Positions 26,402 through 33,498 of a stretch of 64,000 nucleotides of DNA are shown here, in pieces. The stretch covers positions 16,475-80,474 of the forward strand of contig NZ_JAGGCS010000013.1 in the NCBI RefSeq assembly GCF_022884085.1, written 5' to 3'. Below the pieces are notes generated by a model that saw only the letters and a list, made by a program, of their open reading frames with translations, was not told the DNA's origin and did no database searches. The DNA is from Paenirhizobium cremeum. Its GTDB lineage: Bacteria > Pseudomonadota > Alphaproteobacteria > Rhizobiales > Rhizobiaceae. The position numbers were made by a program, and so were the translations under genes. The stretch's first letter is position 1, and each line of letters begins with the position of its first letter.

Positions 26402-27937
26402 ATGCCGGCAAAGAGAAGGCTGACCATGAGACAATTACGACAGATGCTCCGGCTTGCCGGAAGCGGAACAAGCAGCCGCGAGATCGCGGTGGTGCTGGGC
26501 GTTGCTCGCAGCACGGTGCAGGATAATCTGAAGCGGGCGGCGCTGGCGGGTTTGACCTGGCCCTTGCCCGGAGAGCTGACCGACGATGCGCTTGAACATC
26601 GTCTTTTCGCCCGCGCTGGGGTCAAGCAGGGGCAGCGGCGAAGGAAGGAGCCTGACTGGGCTGAGCTTTCGATCGAGCTGAAGAAGCCAGGCGTGACACT
26701 GCTGATCCTTTGGGAAGAATACCGTAGCGACCATCCCGACGGTTACGGCTACAGCCGCTTCTGTGAACTGTTCCGCGGCTTCGAGCAGCGCCTGTCGCCG
26801 ACGATGCGCCAAGAGCATGCCGCCGGCGACAAGGTCTTCGTGGACTATTCCGGAAAGAAGGTGCCGATCGTCGATCGCAAGACCGGCGAGGTCCGTGAGG
26901 CGGAACTGTTCGTCGGCGTACTCGGCGCATCGAGCTACACCTTTGCCGAGGCCACGTGGACCCAGACCTTGCCGGACTGGATTGGCTCGCATGTACGCAT
27001 GTTCGCCTTTTTTGGTGGCGTGCCACGGCTTGTGGTGCCTGACAACCTGAAGTCCGGCGTCAACCGTGCCAGCTTCCATGATCCTGAGATCAACCGCAGC
27101 TACGGCATGATGGCATCCCACTACGGTATCGGTGTCCTTCCGGCTCGGCCGCGACGCCCGAAGGATAAGGCCAAGGTCGAGAACGCCGTGCGCTTTGCTC
27201 AAAGCTGCATCCTCGGCCGCCTGCGCAAACAGACATTCTTCTCGCTTGCCGAGGCGAATGCCGCGATCACTGATATGCTCGCACGTATCAACGATCATGT
27301 CATGCGCCGGCTCGGTGTCAGCCGCCGCCATCTCTTCGAGACGGTCGAACGCCCAGCACTCGCAACCCTTCCTGCCGAGGACTACGAGTTCGCTGAATGG
27401 CGCTTGGCCCGGGTCTCGACGGATTATCATGTCGAGTTCAAGAGCTTCTTCTATTCGGTCCCGCACGGCCTAATCCGGAGCCAGGTCGATATCCGCGCCA
27501 CCGCCCGGATGATCGAGATATTCCATCGTGGGAAGCGCGTCGCAGTGCATCAGCGCCGCTATGGGGGGCCGCGCTTTGGCACCGACCCCGATCATATGCC
27601 GAGCGCGCATCGTCGATACGCCGAATGGACACCGGATCGCTTCCGGCGCTGGGCTGCATCGATCGGCCCCGAGACGGAGGGGCTGATCACTGCCATCCTT
27701 GCCAGCCGACCGCATCCCGAACAGGGCTTCAGAACATGCCTCGGCATCCTGCGCCTCTATCGTGATCTTCCCCGGGAGCGCGCCGAGACTGTGTCGGCGC
27801 GTGCCGTCGAGATCGGTGGGCTGACCTGCAAGACCATCACCGCGCTCATCGCCACCCACAAATCCAACAGACATTCCACCGAACCCGCCGCCGTCATGGA
27901 GCACGCCAACCTGCGCGGCCCCGGCTACTTTCATTGA
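26402..27937 (+). CDS. istA: IS21 transposase IstA
   Basis: About 511 residues from ATG 26402, preceded by GAGGAGAG. An N-terminal helix-turn-helix (MRQLRQMLRLAGSGTSSREIA, LGVARSTVQDNL) precedes the rve DDE core: FVDYSGKKVPIVD carries the first Asp, VPDNLKSGV the second and KDKAKVENAV the Glu. The C-terminal part is the usual IS21 Mu-transposase-like barrel. The stop lies 11 bases before istB. Confidence 0.95.
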   Translation: MPAKRRLTMRQLRQMLRLAGSGTSSREIAVVLGVARSTVQDNLKRAALAGLTWPLPGELTDDALEHRLFARAGVKQGQRRRKEPDWAELSIELKKPGVTLLILWEEYRSDHPDGYGYSRFCELFRGFEQRLSPTMRQEHAAGDKVFVDYSGKKVPIVDRKTGEVREAELFVGVLGASSYTFAEATWTQTLPDWIGSHVRMFAFFGGVPRLVVPDNLKSGVNRASFHDPEINRSYGMMASHYGIGVLPARPRRPKDKAKVENAVRFAQSCILGRLRKQTFFSLAEANAAITDMLARINDHVMRRLGVSRRHLFETVERPALATLPAEDYEFAEWRLARVSTDYHVEFKSFFYSVPHGLIRSQVDIRATARMIEIFHRGKRVAVHQRRYGGPRFGTDPDHMPSAHRRYAEWTPDRFRRWAASIGPETEGLITAILASRPHPEQGFRTCLGILRLYRDLPRERAETVSARAVEIGGLTCKTITALIATHKSNRHSTEPAAVMEHANLRGPGYFH

Positions 27938-27948
27938 GGACCAAGACC

Positions 27949-28692
27949 ATGCTGACCAATCCCACCATCGACATGCTGCGCGAACTCGGCCTCTCCGGCA
28001 TGGCAAGCGCCTATCACGAGCTCGAGGCCCAGCCGGAGGTAAGGAGCCTCGAGCATGGTGAATGGCTCGCTCTTCTTCTGGAACGTGAGGCGACCATGCG
28101 CCGCCAGAAGCGTTTCGAGGCGAGAGCCCGTGCGGCAAGGCTGCGCCATGACGCTCAGGTCGAGAACATCGACTTCCGCGCTGCCCGTGGCCTTGACCGC
28201 AATCTGTTCCTGAAGCTCGCCGGCTGCGACTGGATCAGGCAACATCACAGTCTCCTGCTCATCGGACCCGCCGGCGTCGGCAAGAGCTGGTTGGCCTGCG
28301 CACTCGGACACAAGGCATGCCGCGAGGACTTCTCCGTCGCCTATCATCGCCTGCCGAGGCTGTTCGCCACTCTTGCACTCGCGCGCGGCGACGGCCGCTA
28401 TCCCAAGGTCCTCAAGGCGCTCGCCAGAACAGACCTGCTCATCCTCGACGACTGGGGCCCCGAGAAGCTCAGCGACGAGCAGCGCCGTGATCTTCTGGAG
28501 ATCGTTGAGGATCGCTATGAGAGGCGATCCACCATCGTCACAAGCCAGGTGCCCGTCGATCACTGGTACGACATGATCGGCAATCCGACGCTCGCTGACG
28601 CCATCCTCGATCGCTTGGTCCACAATGCCTACCGCATCGAACTCACCGGCGAGAGCTTGCGAAAGCAGCGTCCGCGACCATCCGACGCTTGA
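27949..28692 (+). CDS. istB: IS21 helper ATPase IstB
   Basis: 247 residues from ATG 27949 (MLTNPTIDMLRELGLSGMA). This DnaC-like AAA+ ATPase has Walker A LLIGPAGVGKSWLACAL, Walker B LLILDDWGPEKLS and a sensor-type arginine in ERRSTIVTSQ. IstB proteins deliver target DNA to IstA. The gene is intact. Confidence 0.95.
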   Translation: MLTNPTIDMLRELGLSGMASAYHELEAQPEVRSLEHGEWLALLLEREATMRRQKRFEARARAARLRHDAQVENIDFRAARGLDRNLFLKLAGCDWIRQHHSLLLIGPAGVGKSWLACALGHKACREDFSVAYHRLPRLFATLALARGDGRYPKVLKALARTDLLILDDWGPEKLSDEQRRDLLEIVEDRYERRSTIVTSQVPVDHWYDMIGNPTLADAILDRLVHNAYRIELTGESLRKQRPRPSDA

Positions 28693-28838
28693 CCCCACGA
28701 CAATCCAGAGCCATTCAAAACAACGACCCAAGGGAGCATCGACTGGCCGGCTTCAAATCGGAATGCTGGCCGGAATGAAATCGGAATGGGTGGCCGGCTT
28801 CGTTTCGGAATCAATGGCCGGCTTCAGCGGAATACGCA

Positions 28839-28845
28839 ATGAGAA
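28839..28845. repeat. IS21 target-site duplication, right copy
   Basis: ATGAGAA, matching 26227-26233. The severed start codon of the split gene lies just beyond at 28858-28856. Confidence 0.88.
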
Positions 28846-28867
28846 TGTTGCTGTTCATGTCATCCAC

Positions 28868-29455
28868 TCAGTCATTCAGGTTGAACCAAGCGCGCTGCTT
28901 GACGCCCCTATCGTTCGGAATGTCGAAATAATAAGGGTCTGCGCGGCGAGGGCGGGGCTGAGTGATCTGCACCATGCACCCATTGTCTCGGTTGAAAACA
29001 TCATTGTCGTTGTTCTGGTTGATCTGCCGGATCGTGACACCCTTGCGCTCGTTTTCTTGGCTGTCACCAAATTGGGTACGGAAGGCGGCACGGTTGCTGC
29101 ACTGGTTGACGGTCTTCGTGCACTGATCCTTGTCGTCTCGGCCCAAGAACGGCCGGTCCCCATCGGTGCGGGAGGAAACGGCGGTCATGCCGGCAGGGCA
29201 TTCCTCGTAAGGTTCATAGCCCGGTTTTCCGGCTTTTGCTTCATGGCAGATCGGCCAGGAGAAGCCGGGCTTCGCCATAGCTGATATGAGCCTTTTCATC
29301 GGGGGAACGCAGTAGGGGACGCCATGCCAAGACGGGCTTTGTGAGGCTGCGCACAAGAGGATCTGGCAACCCCATGAGGCATCCTCGGCTTTGGCAGATG
29401 CTGGAGAGATGGCAAGAGCCGCGAGACCGGCTGCGGCAAAAAACACTGGTTTCAT
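28868..29455 (-). CDS. Secreted cysteine-rich protein of the conjugation region
   Basis: This 195-residue protein has a signal peptide (MKPVFFAAAGLAALAISPASA). A conserved N-terminal block with paired cysteines (WGCQILLCAASQSPSWHGVPYCVPPMKRL, then FSWPICHEA) resembles small exported proteins encoded near VirB-type systems in rhizobia and xanthomonads. The C-terminal half is Asn/Asp/Arg-rich. It is the fifth gene of a leftward operon that diverges from virB1, which suggests a periplasmic accessory role. No enzymatic motif is seen. Confidence 0.7.
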   Translation of the reverse strand: MKPVFFAAAGLAALAISPASAKAEDASWGCQILLCAASQSPSWHGVPYCVPPMKRLISAMAKPGFSWPICHEAKAGKPGYEPYEECPAGMTAVSSRTDGDRPFLGRDDKDQCTKTVNQCSNRAAFRTQFGDSQENERKGVTIRQINQNNDNDVFNRDNGCMVQITQPRPRRADPYYFDIPNDRGVKQRAWFNLND

Positions 29456-29456
29456 A

Positions 29457-29861
29457 TCAGGTGTCCCTCTTGATCAATGCTGCTGAAATTGCCGGCTCGG
29501 AAAAAGGTCTTTCGAGCGGAGTCCTGTGTTGGATGCGTTCGCCTGCAGCGTAGATGAGGGCCGAGATCAGCGCGAAGCACGCAAACCAGGAAATGCCGAT
29601 GCGATAGAGCAGTGGCTGATTGGGAATGTCCCGAGAAACCGCGGCGAAGGCGAAGAGCCCGACCAAGTAGCTGTCGAAGGACAAGTGGCGTTTGTCGTGG
29701 AAAGCCAGCGACAGGATGAGAAGGAAGGCCGCTAGTAGCGCGTGGATCCACCAGAGTCTCTGCGCCAGGATTATGAGGGCGATCGAGAGGGAGATGGCAA
29801 GCAGCAAGCCAGCCAAGGGATCCGTTGCGAGAGAGGTCGCAATATGTGCGAGGTCTGGCAA
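29457..29861 (-). CDS. Hypothetical inner-membrane protein
   Basis: This 134-residue protein has four hydrophobic helices: LAGLLLAISLSIALIILAQ, LWWIHALLAAFLLILSLAF, YLVGLFAFAAVS and IGISWFACFALISALIYAA. No family is recognised. It abuts the genes on both sides with gaps of one base or less, so it is part of the same operon as the SNase-like genes. Confidence 0.7.
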   Translation of the reverse strand: MPDLAHIATSLATDPLAGLLLAISLSIALIILAQRLWWIHALLAAFLLILSLAFHDKRHLSFDSYLVGLFAFAAVSRDIPNQPLLYRIGISWFACFALISALIYAAGERIQHRTPLERPFSEPAISAALIKRDT

Positions 29862-30566
29862 CTATCGCTCTGTCCTCTTCGGCTTGTTTCGCGCATCAGC
29901 AAAAGGAGGAGAGATCTCGCTTTTCCGCTCGGCCAATAGATTGAAGTCGGCGATCGGATGCCGATCTAGCGTCTTGTCGACAGCTTTGCGGCGCCATTCG
30001 TTCATGTCCAACACGTAGGTTCCCCACATCCCATACCGGGCGGCCATCGCGTTGGTCTGATAAGCGTAATATTGGGCGTTGATGTAGGGGGAATCGAGGC
30101 GGGCCCAACCGACGCGCAGCATTTCGGCGGCGAGATCCACACCGTTAGTCGTGCATTGTGCGACGGGTATCCCATCGTTCGCGTAGGCCAGACCGACGCA
30201 ACTCGTGGGTCTGTTTCCGACAGTCCTTTTCAGCCAGGCCTTGGCGAAGGGACCGCATGGAACGGGGGTTGGAGCCTGTTGCTTTTCCCGGTTGGTCCAC
30301 TTTGGGTTCAAAGCCCATTGAGGAAGCTCACAGGTGTCGATGCCAGCCAACCTTACTTTATAGCCATTGCCAAGCGTGCCGAACCATAGCGTGCGGCCGT
30401 CGAGAACGGTTACCGGGCCTTTGAACGTCGGCAACCGAACAGCAGCAGCAACGGGAGGCGCAGCCTGACCGCGTAGGGCGTGCCAGTTCTGATAGATCGG
30501 ATCGGCGGCAAACACCGGCAGCGCCAAAGAGCTTGCGGCAATAGCAAGGATAAGGCGGTTTCTCAT
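29862..30566 (-). CDS. Exported SNase-like (thermonuclease-fold) protein A
   Basis: This 234-residue protein has a signal peptide (MRNRLILAIAASSLALPVFA). Its SNase-like OB fold shows VTVLDGRTLWF, YKVRLAGIDTCELPQ and NGVDLAAEMLRVGWARL. The first catalytic Arg, the Asp and the Glu of the SNase site are present (RLAGIDTCE). The second Arg, usually in a YGRxVA motif, seems replaced (DGIPVAQC). It may be a weak nuclease or a nucleic-acid-binding protein in the periplasm. It overlaps the next paralogue by four bases. Confidence 0.8.
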   Translation of the reverse strand: MRNRLILAIAASSLALPVFAADPIYQNWHALRGQAAPPVAAAVRLPTFKGPVTVLDGRTLWFGTLGNGYKVRLAGIDTCELPQWALNPKWTNREKQQAPTPVPCGPFAKAWLKRTVGNRPTSCVGLAYANDGIPVAQCTTNGVDLAAEMLRVGWARLDSPYINAQYYAYQTNAMAARYGMWGTYVLDMNEWRRKAVDKTLDRHPIADFNLLAERKSEISPPFADARNKPKRTER

Positions 30567-31099
30567 GGCTGGGCGCTCCTCGATCGCTGGTTCGCCTCAC
30601 GACTAAGCAGGATGGAAGGATGCTGAACGTCGGAGAATTGCCAAAGGCCGGCCTTCTTTTGCTGAGCAAGCTGCTCGGCTATGGCGTAGGGGGCATGATA
30701 AGGGAGACCATCGGTCTTCAAGGCGGCGAATGCATAGCCGCTTGTCACCATGATCTGCGCGAGGTCGAGCCTTTGGCTGCCAACCGTGGCGTAACAAACG
30801 ACATATGAGATGCCGTTAAGCTTCGCCACGGGGGCACAGATCGGTTTGGTGTCCTTGATGTAGGCAGCCAACATCGCAAGCGATGCCTCGCCGCAATCTT
30901 GTCTATTGCCCTGACCATCCGTGTAGGCAGTGCCGCGCAAGCAGGACTGGATGCCATAGAGACGAAACCGTTCTCCGTTCGAGATCCAGGTGTCCCCCGT
31001 TTCCAAGGTAATGCCGGGAGCAAGATCGAAGTACCCTTCAGGCGCGGCATTGGCGGCAAAGGGCAGTAGAATCGCGACGAGTGCAGCAGCAAGCTTCAT
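30563..31099 (-). CDS. Exported SNase-like protein B, active site degraded
   Basis: 178 residues from ATG 31099 (MKLAAALVAILLPFAANA, signal peptide). The start overlaps the upstream stop as ATGA, so it is preferred over the longer frame at 31126. The SNase-like core is recognisable (ERFRLYGIQSCLRG, GSQRLDLAQIMVTSGYAFAAL, KKAGLWQF). However, the catalytic Asp is Gln and the Glu is gone (GIQSCLRG versus GIDxxE). Probably not a nuclease; it may keep only the fold. Several Cys pairs suggest disulfides in the periplasm. Confidence 0.75.
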   Translation of the reverse strand: MKLAAALVAILLPFAANAAPEGYFDLAPGITLETGDTWISNGERFRLYGIQSCLRGTAYTDGQGNRQDCGEASLAMLAAYIKDTKPICAPVAKLNGISYVVCYATVGSQRLDLAQIMVTSGYAFAALKTDGLPYHAPYAIAEQLAQQKKAGLWQFSDVQHPSILLSREANQRSRSAQP

Positions 31100-31704
31100 T
31101 GCGCCTTCACCCGAGGATCTGCCCACATGCCGTAGGAACCCTTCTGGCCGATTTCCTGAGCTTCCGTGAGATCAGGACGTTCGAATGAACCATCGGCTTT
31201 CTTAGTCAGGCGAACCGCTCCCAACGACAGAAGCTGCTCCTCAAGATTATCAACCGTGTCCATTGCTCCAGGATAGTTATAGTAGCCGTAGCACGTGACA
31301 TCCTGAACGGGGGCAGTCTGCTCGCTGATGAAGGCCCTGCAGAACAGAACCTTGGGGCTTTGCAGCATCGTTTGCAGCTGCTGCGTACCAAACTCCTCGC
31401 AAGTCCCGGAATAGTCCTCCGCGCGATTGACCAGATCGCCGTTGCAGGGCTGAACGCCATACAGATGCAACGTTGTCGATTCATCGACGCGAAACTCAGT
31501 CGCCGAAATAGCCTTGAAGCCATTGGCCGTGGCGTAACCTTTGCGATCAGCGACTTTGCCGGTCCCGTCGTAATACTCGACGACAAGAACCGTCTTGCCC
31601 GGCGCCGCCAGCGACCTGATGTAGTCCTTGTTCACCGCAGGAGCGGCAAGCGCTTGTGTTGCCAATGCGCAACTTAGAAGCGCGGGAATGATGGCCTGTT
31701 TCAT
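31096..31704 (-). CDS. Exported SNase-like protein C, active site degraded
   Basis: This 202-residue protein is the first gene of the leftward operon. It has a signal peptide (MKQAIIPALLSCALATQALA). The SNase-like signature survives only in outline (TTLHLYGVQPCNGDL, then LEEQLLSLGAVRL and GSYGMWADPR). Arg and Asp of the active site are replaced by His and Gln. Like its two neighbours it has conserved cysteines. It diverges from virB1 across a 159-base spacer, so regulation with the secretion operon is likely but not shown. Confidence 0.7.
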   Translation of the reverse strand: MKQAIIPALLSCALATQALAAPAVNKDYIRSLAAPGKTVLVVEYYDGTGKVADRKGYATANGFKAISATEFRVDESTTLHLYGVQPCNGDLVNRAEDYSGTCEEFGTQQLQTMLQSPKVLFCRAFISEQTAPVQDVTCYGYYNYPGAMDTVDNLEEQLLSLGAVRLTKKADGSFERPDLTEAQEIGQKGSYGMWADPRVKAQ

Positions 31705-31863
31705 AATCTAGCCCTAACCATCCTGAGTCTGATTGTTGACCCTGCAAAATAGGGTTTAACACCGATCAGAAAACTTGTAAGAGTGCATCAAATCGGTATC
31801 ATGTGTGCATTAACTCTAGTCGGTTTTCGTGGCGATCACAACACCGTTTGACGGGCGGGTGCG
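31705..31863. promoter_or_regulatory. Divergent promoter region between SNase-like operon and virB operon
   Basis: 159 AT-richer bases separate two operons that run outward. ACCGAT (near 31760) and ATCGGT (near 31792) form a widely spaced inverted repeat, and GTGCAT occurs twice. No canonical -35/-10 pair stands out. Shared control of both operons from here is inferred from layout. Confidence 0.45.
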
Positions 31864-32838
31864 ATGGATAAAAACACTGTCTATGCAGGGTATCTAGGCC
31901 CGCGAACCCTGACTAGCGCAGCTTTATCCGTGCTGCTCGCGGCCAATACTGCTGCGTCACAAGACCTAGCCACAACAGGGCGTATTTCCAGCGATTACAA
32001 CGGTTCTGTGACAATCAACGAGGAATCTCTTGTCACGAACTTCGAAGATCGCTGGAGCGGTGTCGAGACATCAGAGAAGGAATTTGTCCTTGGTGCAAAC
32101 GGTGTTGTCACGAAGGGCGGAGCTGAAGTATTGGGCGCAACGACGTCGAAAGATGTGGGCGCCAAAGGGAATCAAATTGATGCGTCTGTCAGCGCATATT
32201 TTGATGTCTCGGAGCGCGCCACCGGCCGCATAGAGCCTGTCCAAACTCCCACTCTAGATACTACATCTAGTGATACCCCCGAAAATCTAGGGGCAGGAAC
32301 TCCCGTTGGAGAGTGCGGGCCGTCGCCCCTGTCACCTGATGAGATTAAATCGCTGGTTGCATCCACTGCGCGCCGATACAGCGTCGATGAGGGCTTCGCG
32401 GTTGCGATTGCCTGGGCCGAAAGTCGCTTCGATGAGATCCGCAATTCACCGAAAGGCGCACGCGGACCTATGCAGCTTATCCCCGAAACGGCGGCTCGCT
32501 TCGGTGTTCAGGACATTTGCGATCCCGCTCAAAACATCGAGGGCGGGATGAAGTACCTCCGCTTCCTGCTCGATGAGTTTCAGAACCCGCTTCTGGTCGC
32601 AGCCGCTTACAACAGCGGGGAGGGGCGCATCTACGAATATGGCGGCGTTCCGCCATTCCAAGAAACCGTCGGCTATGTCGCAAAGGTCGTGAATTTCCAG
32701 CTTGGCCTACCGATGCCAACCGGCAAGCGGAAGGCGAGCGGGATCGTCCGAGACATGGCGGCAAAGAACACCAGCGATGCCGGAGTCATCGCTGTGGAGA
32801 AGACCGGCAAGTTCGTCGGCGGCGTGATGCATTTTTAA
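31864..32838 (+). CDS. virB1: VirB1-like lytic transglycosylase
   Basis: This 324-residue protein opens a local hole in peptidoglycan for the secretion channel. Residues 1-45 hold a poorly hydrophobic export signal; a low-complexity Ser/Thr-rich linker reaches about 150. The SLT domain (160-285) follows: FAVAIAWAESRFDEIRNSP has the catalytic Glu, then GARGPMQLIPETAARFG and AAAYNSGEGRIYEYGG. First gene of the virB operon, 10 bases before the pilin gene. Confidence 0.9.
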   Translation: MDKNTVYAGYLGPRTLTSAALSVLLAANTAASQDLATTGRISSDYNGSVTINEESLVTNFEDRWSGVETSEKEFVLGANGVVTKGGAEVLGATTSKDVGAKGNQIDASVSAYFDVSERATGRIEPVQTPTLDTTSSDTPENLGAGTPVGECGPSPLSPDEIKSLVASTARRYSVDEGFAVAIAWAESRFDEIRNSPKGARGPMQLIPETAARFGVQDICDPAQNIEGGMKYLRFLLDEFQNPLLVAAAYNSGEGRIYEYGGVPPFQETVGYVAKVVNFQLGLPMPTGKRKASGIVRDMAAKNTSDAGVIAVEKTGKFVGGVMHF

Positions 32839-32848
32839 GGAGAGAACT

Positions 32849-33196
32849 ATGAAGAACGTCGTTTCCCGGCATTCCGGGGCATTGAAGGCAGTAGCGGTCA
32901 TTGGCTTGGTGGCAGCCCTGCAGGTTGCAGGCGCTGATCAAGCGCTTGCACAGGCTAGCGGTGGCGGCGGCGGTGCATTCGCCCCCCTTCAGACAGCCGT
33001 GCAGATGATCGTTGACTTCATCACCGGCCCCTTCGGACGTCTGATGGCAATCATCGCCGTGATCGGCCTCGGCTTCCTTGCATTTGCCGGCAGGCTTTCG
33101 TGGTTCACGGCCGGAGCCGTCGTCATTGGCATCGGTCTCGTGTTCGGCGCCCCTGCCATCGTTGACCAGATGATTTCGTCGGTAGGCGGCGGCTGA
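32849..33196 (+). CDS. virB2: VirB2-family major pilin
   Basis: This 115-residue pilin precursor has a long signal peptide ending near ADQALAQA. A Gly-rich start of the mature protein follows (SGGGGGAFAPLQ), then two hydrophobic helices (LMAIIAVIGLGFLAFAG, FTAGAVVIGIGLVFGAPAIV). The length and two-helix hairpin are typical of TrbC/VirB2 pilins. It follows an AGGAGAG site and its stop overlaps the virB3 start (TGATG). Confidence 0.9.
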   Translation: MKNVVSRHSGALKAVAVIGLVAALQVAGADQALAQASGGGGGAFAPLQTAVQMIVDFITGPFGRLMAIIAVIGLGFLAFAGRLSWFTAGAVVIGIGLVFGAPAIVDQMISSVGGG

Positions 33197-33495
33197 TGAG
33201 CGATTTTCAGGACGAGAAGCCAGCTTTGACGCCGTTGGTGATCGGCTTGACCCGTTCTCCGACGCTATGGGGCGTGCCCTACATGGCGGTCGTCCTGATC
33301 ATCGGCGTGACAATCATTGGGTGGCTGGTGACGAACCATCTGGCGGCACTGCTGATCGCGCCAGCCGCCTACCTTGTGCTTTTCTCGCTTTGTGCCTGGG
33401 ACAGCAAGATTCTCGACGTCCTGCAGGTCACGTCCCGCAAGACGCCAAGGACCCCCAACAAGCGCTTTTGGGGCACCAACTCATACGGACCATAG
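33196..33495 (+). CDS. virB3: VirB3 inner-membrane protein
   Basis: This 99-residue protein begins with a short cytoplasmic stretch and has the family motif LTRSPTLWGVPY. Two adjacent membrane helices follow (MAVVLIIGVTIIGWLV, LAALLIAPAAYLVLFSLCA), then a basic tail. VirB3 works with VirB4 in pilus assembly; here virB4 starts three bases after the stop. Confidence 0.9.
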   Translation: MSDFQDEKPALTPLVIGLTRSPTLWGVPYMAVVLIIGVTIIGWLVTNHLAALLIAPAAYLVLFSLCAWDSKILDVLQVTSRKTPRTPNKRFWGTNSYGP

Positions 33496-33498
33496 TAG

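Larger units (their letters stand above)
26234..28838 (+). mobile_element. Complete IS21-family insertion sequence (2605 bp)
   Basis: The ends are TGCGGATTCCGGTCTGAAG on the left and the complement TGCGTATTCCGCTGAAGCC on the right, with the 5'-TG...CA-3' termini usual for IS21. Each end carries several copies of a GAAGCCGGCCA-containing repeat (26245-26335 and 28744-28826), the multiple transposase-binding sites typical of the family. It contains istA and istB, both open. Confidence 0.92.

Noticed and set aside
26435..27466. 343-residue open frame opposite istA
   Set aside because: IstA is intact with DDE residues; the antisense frame has no ribosome site or domain.
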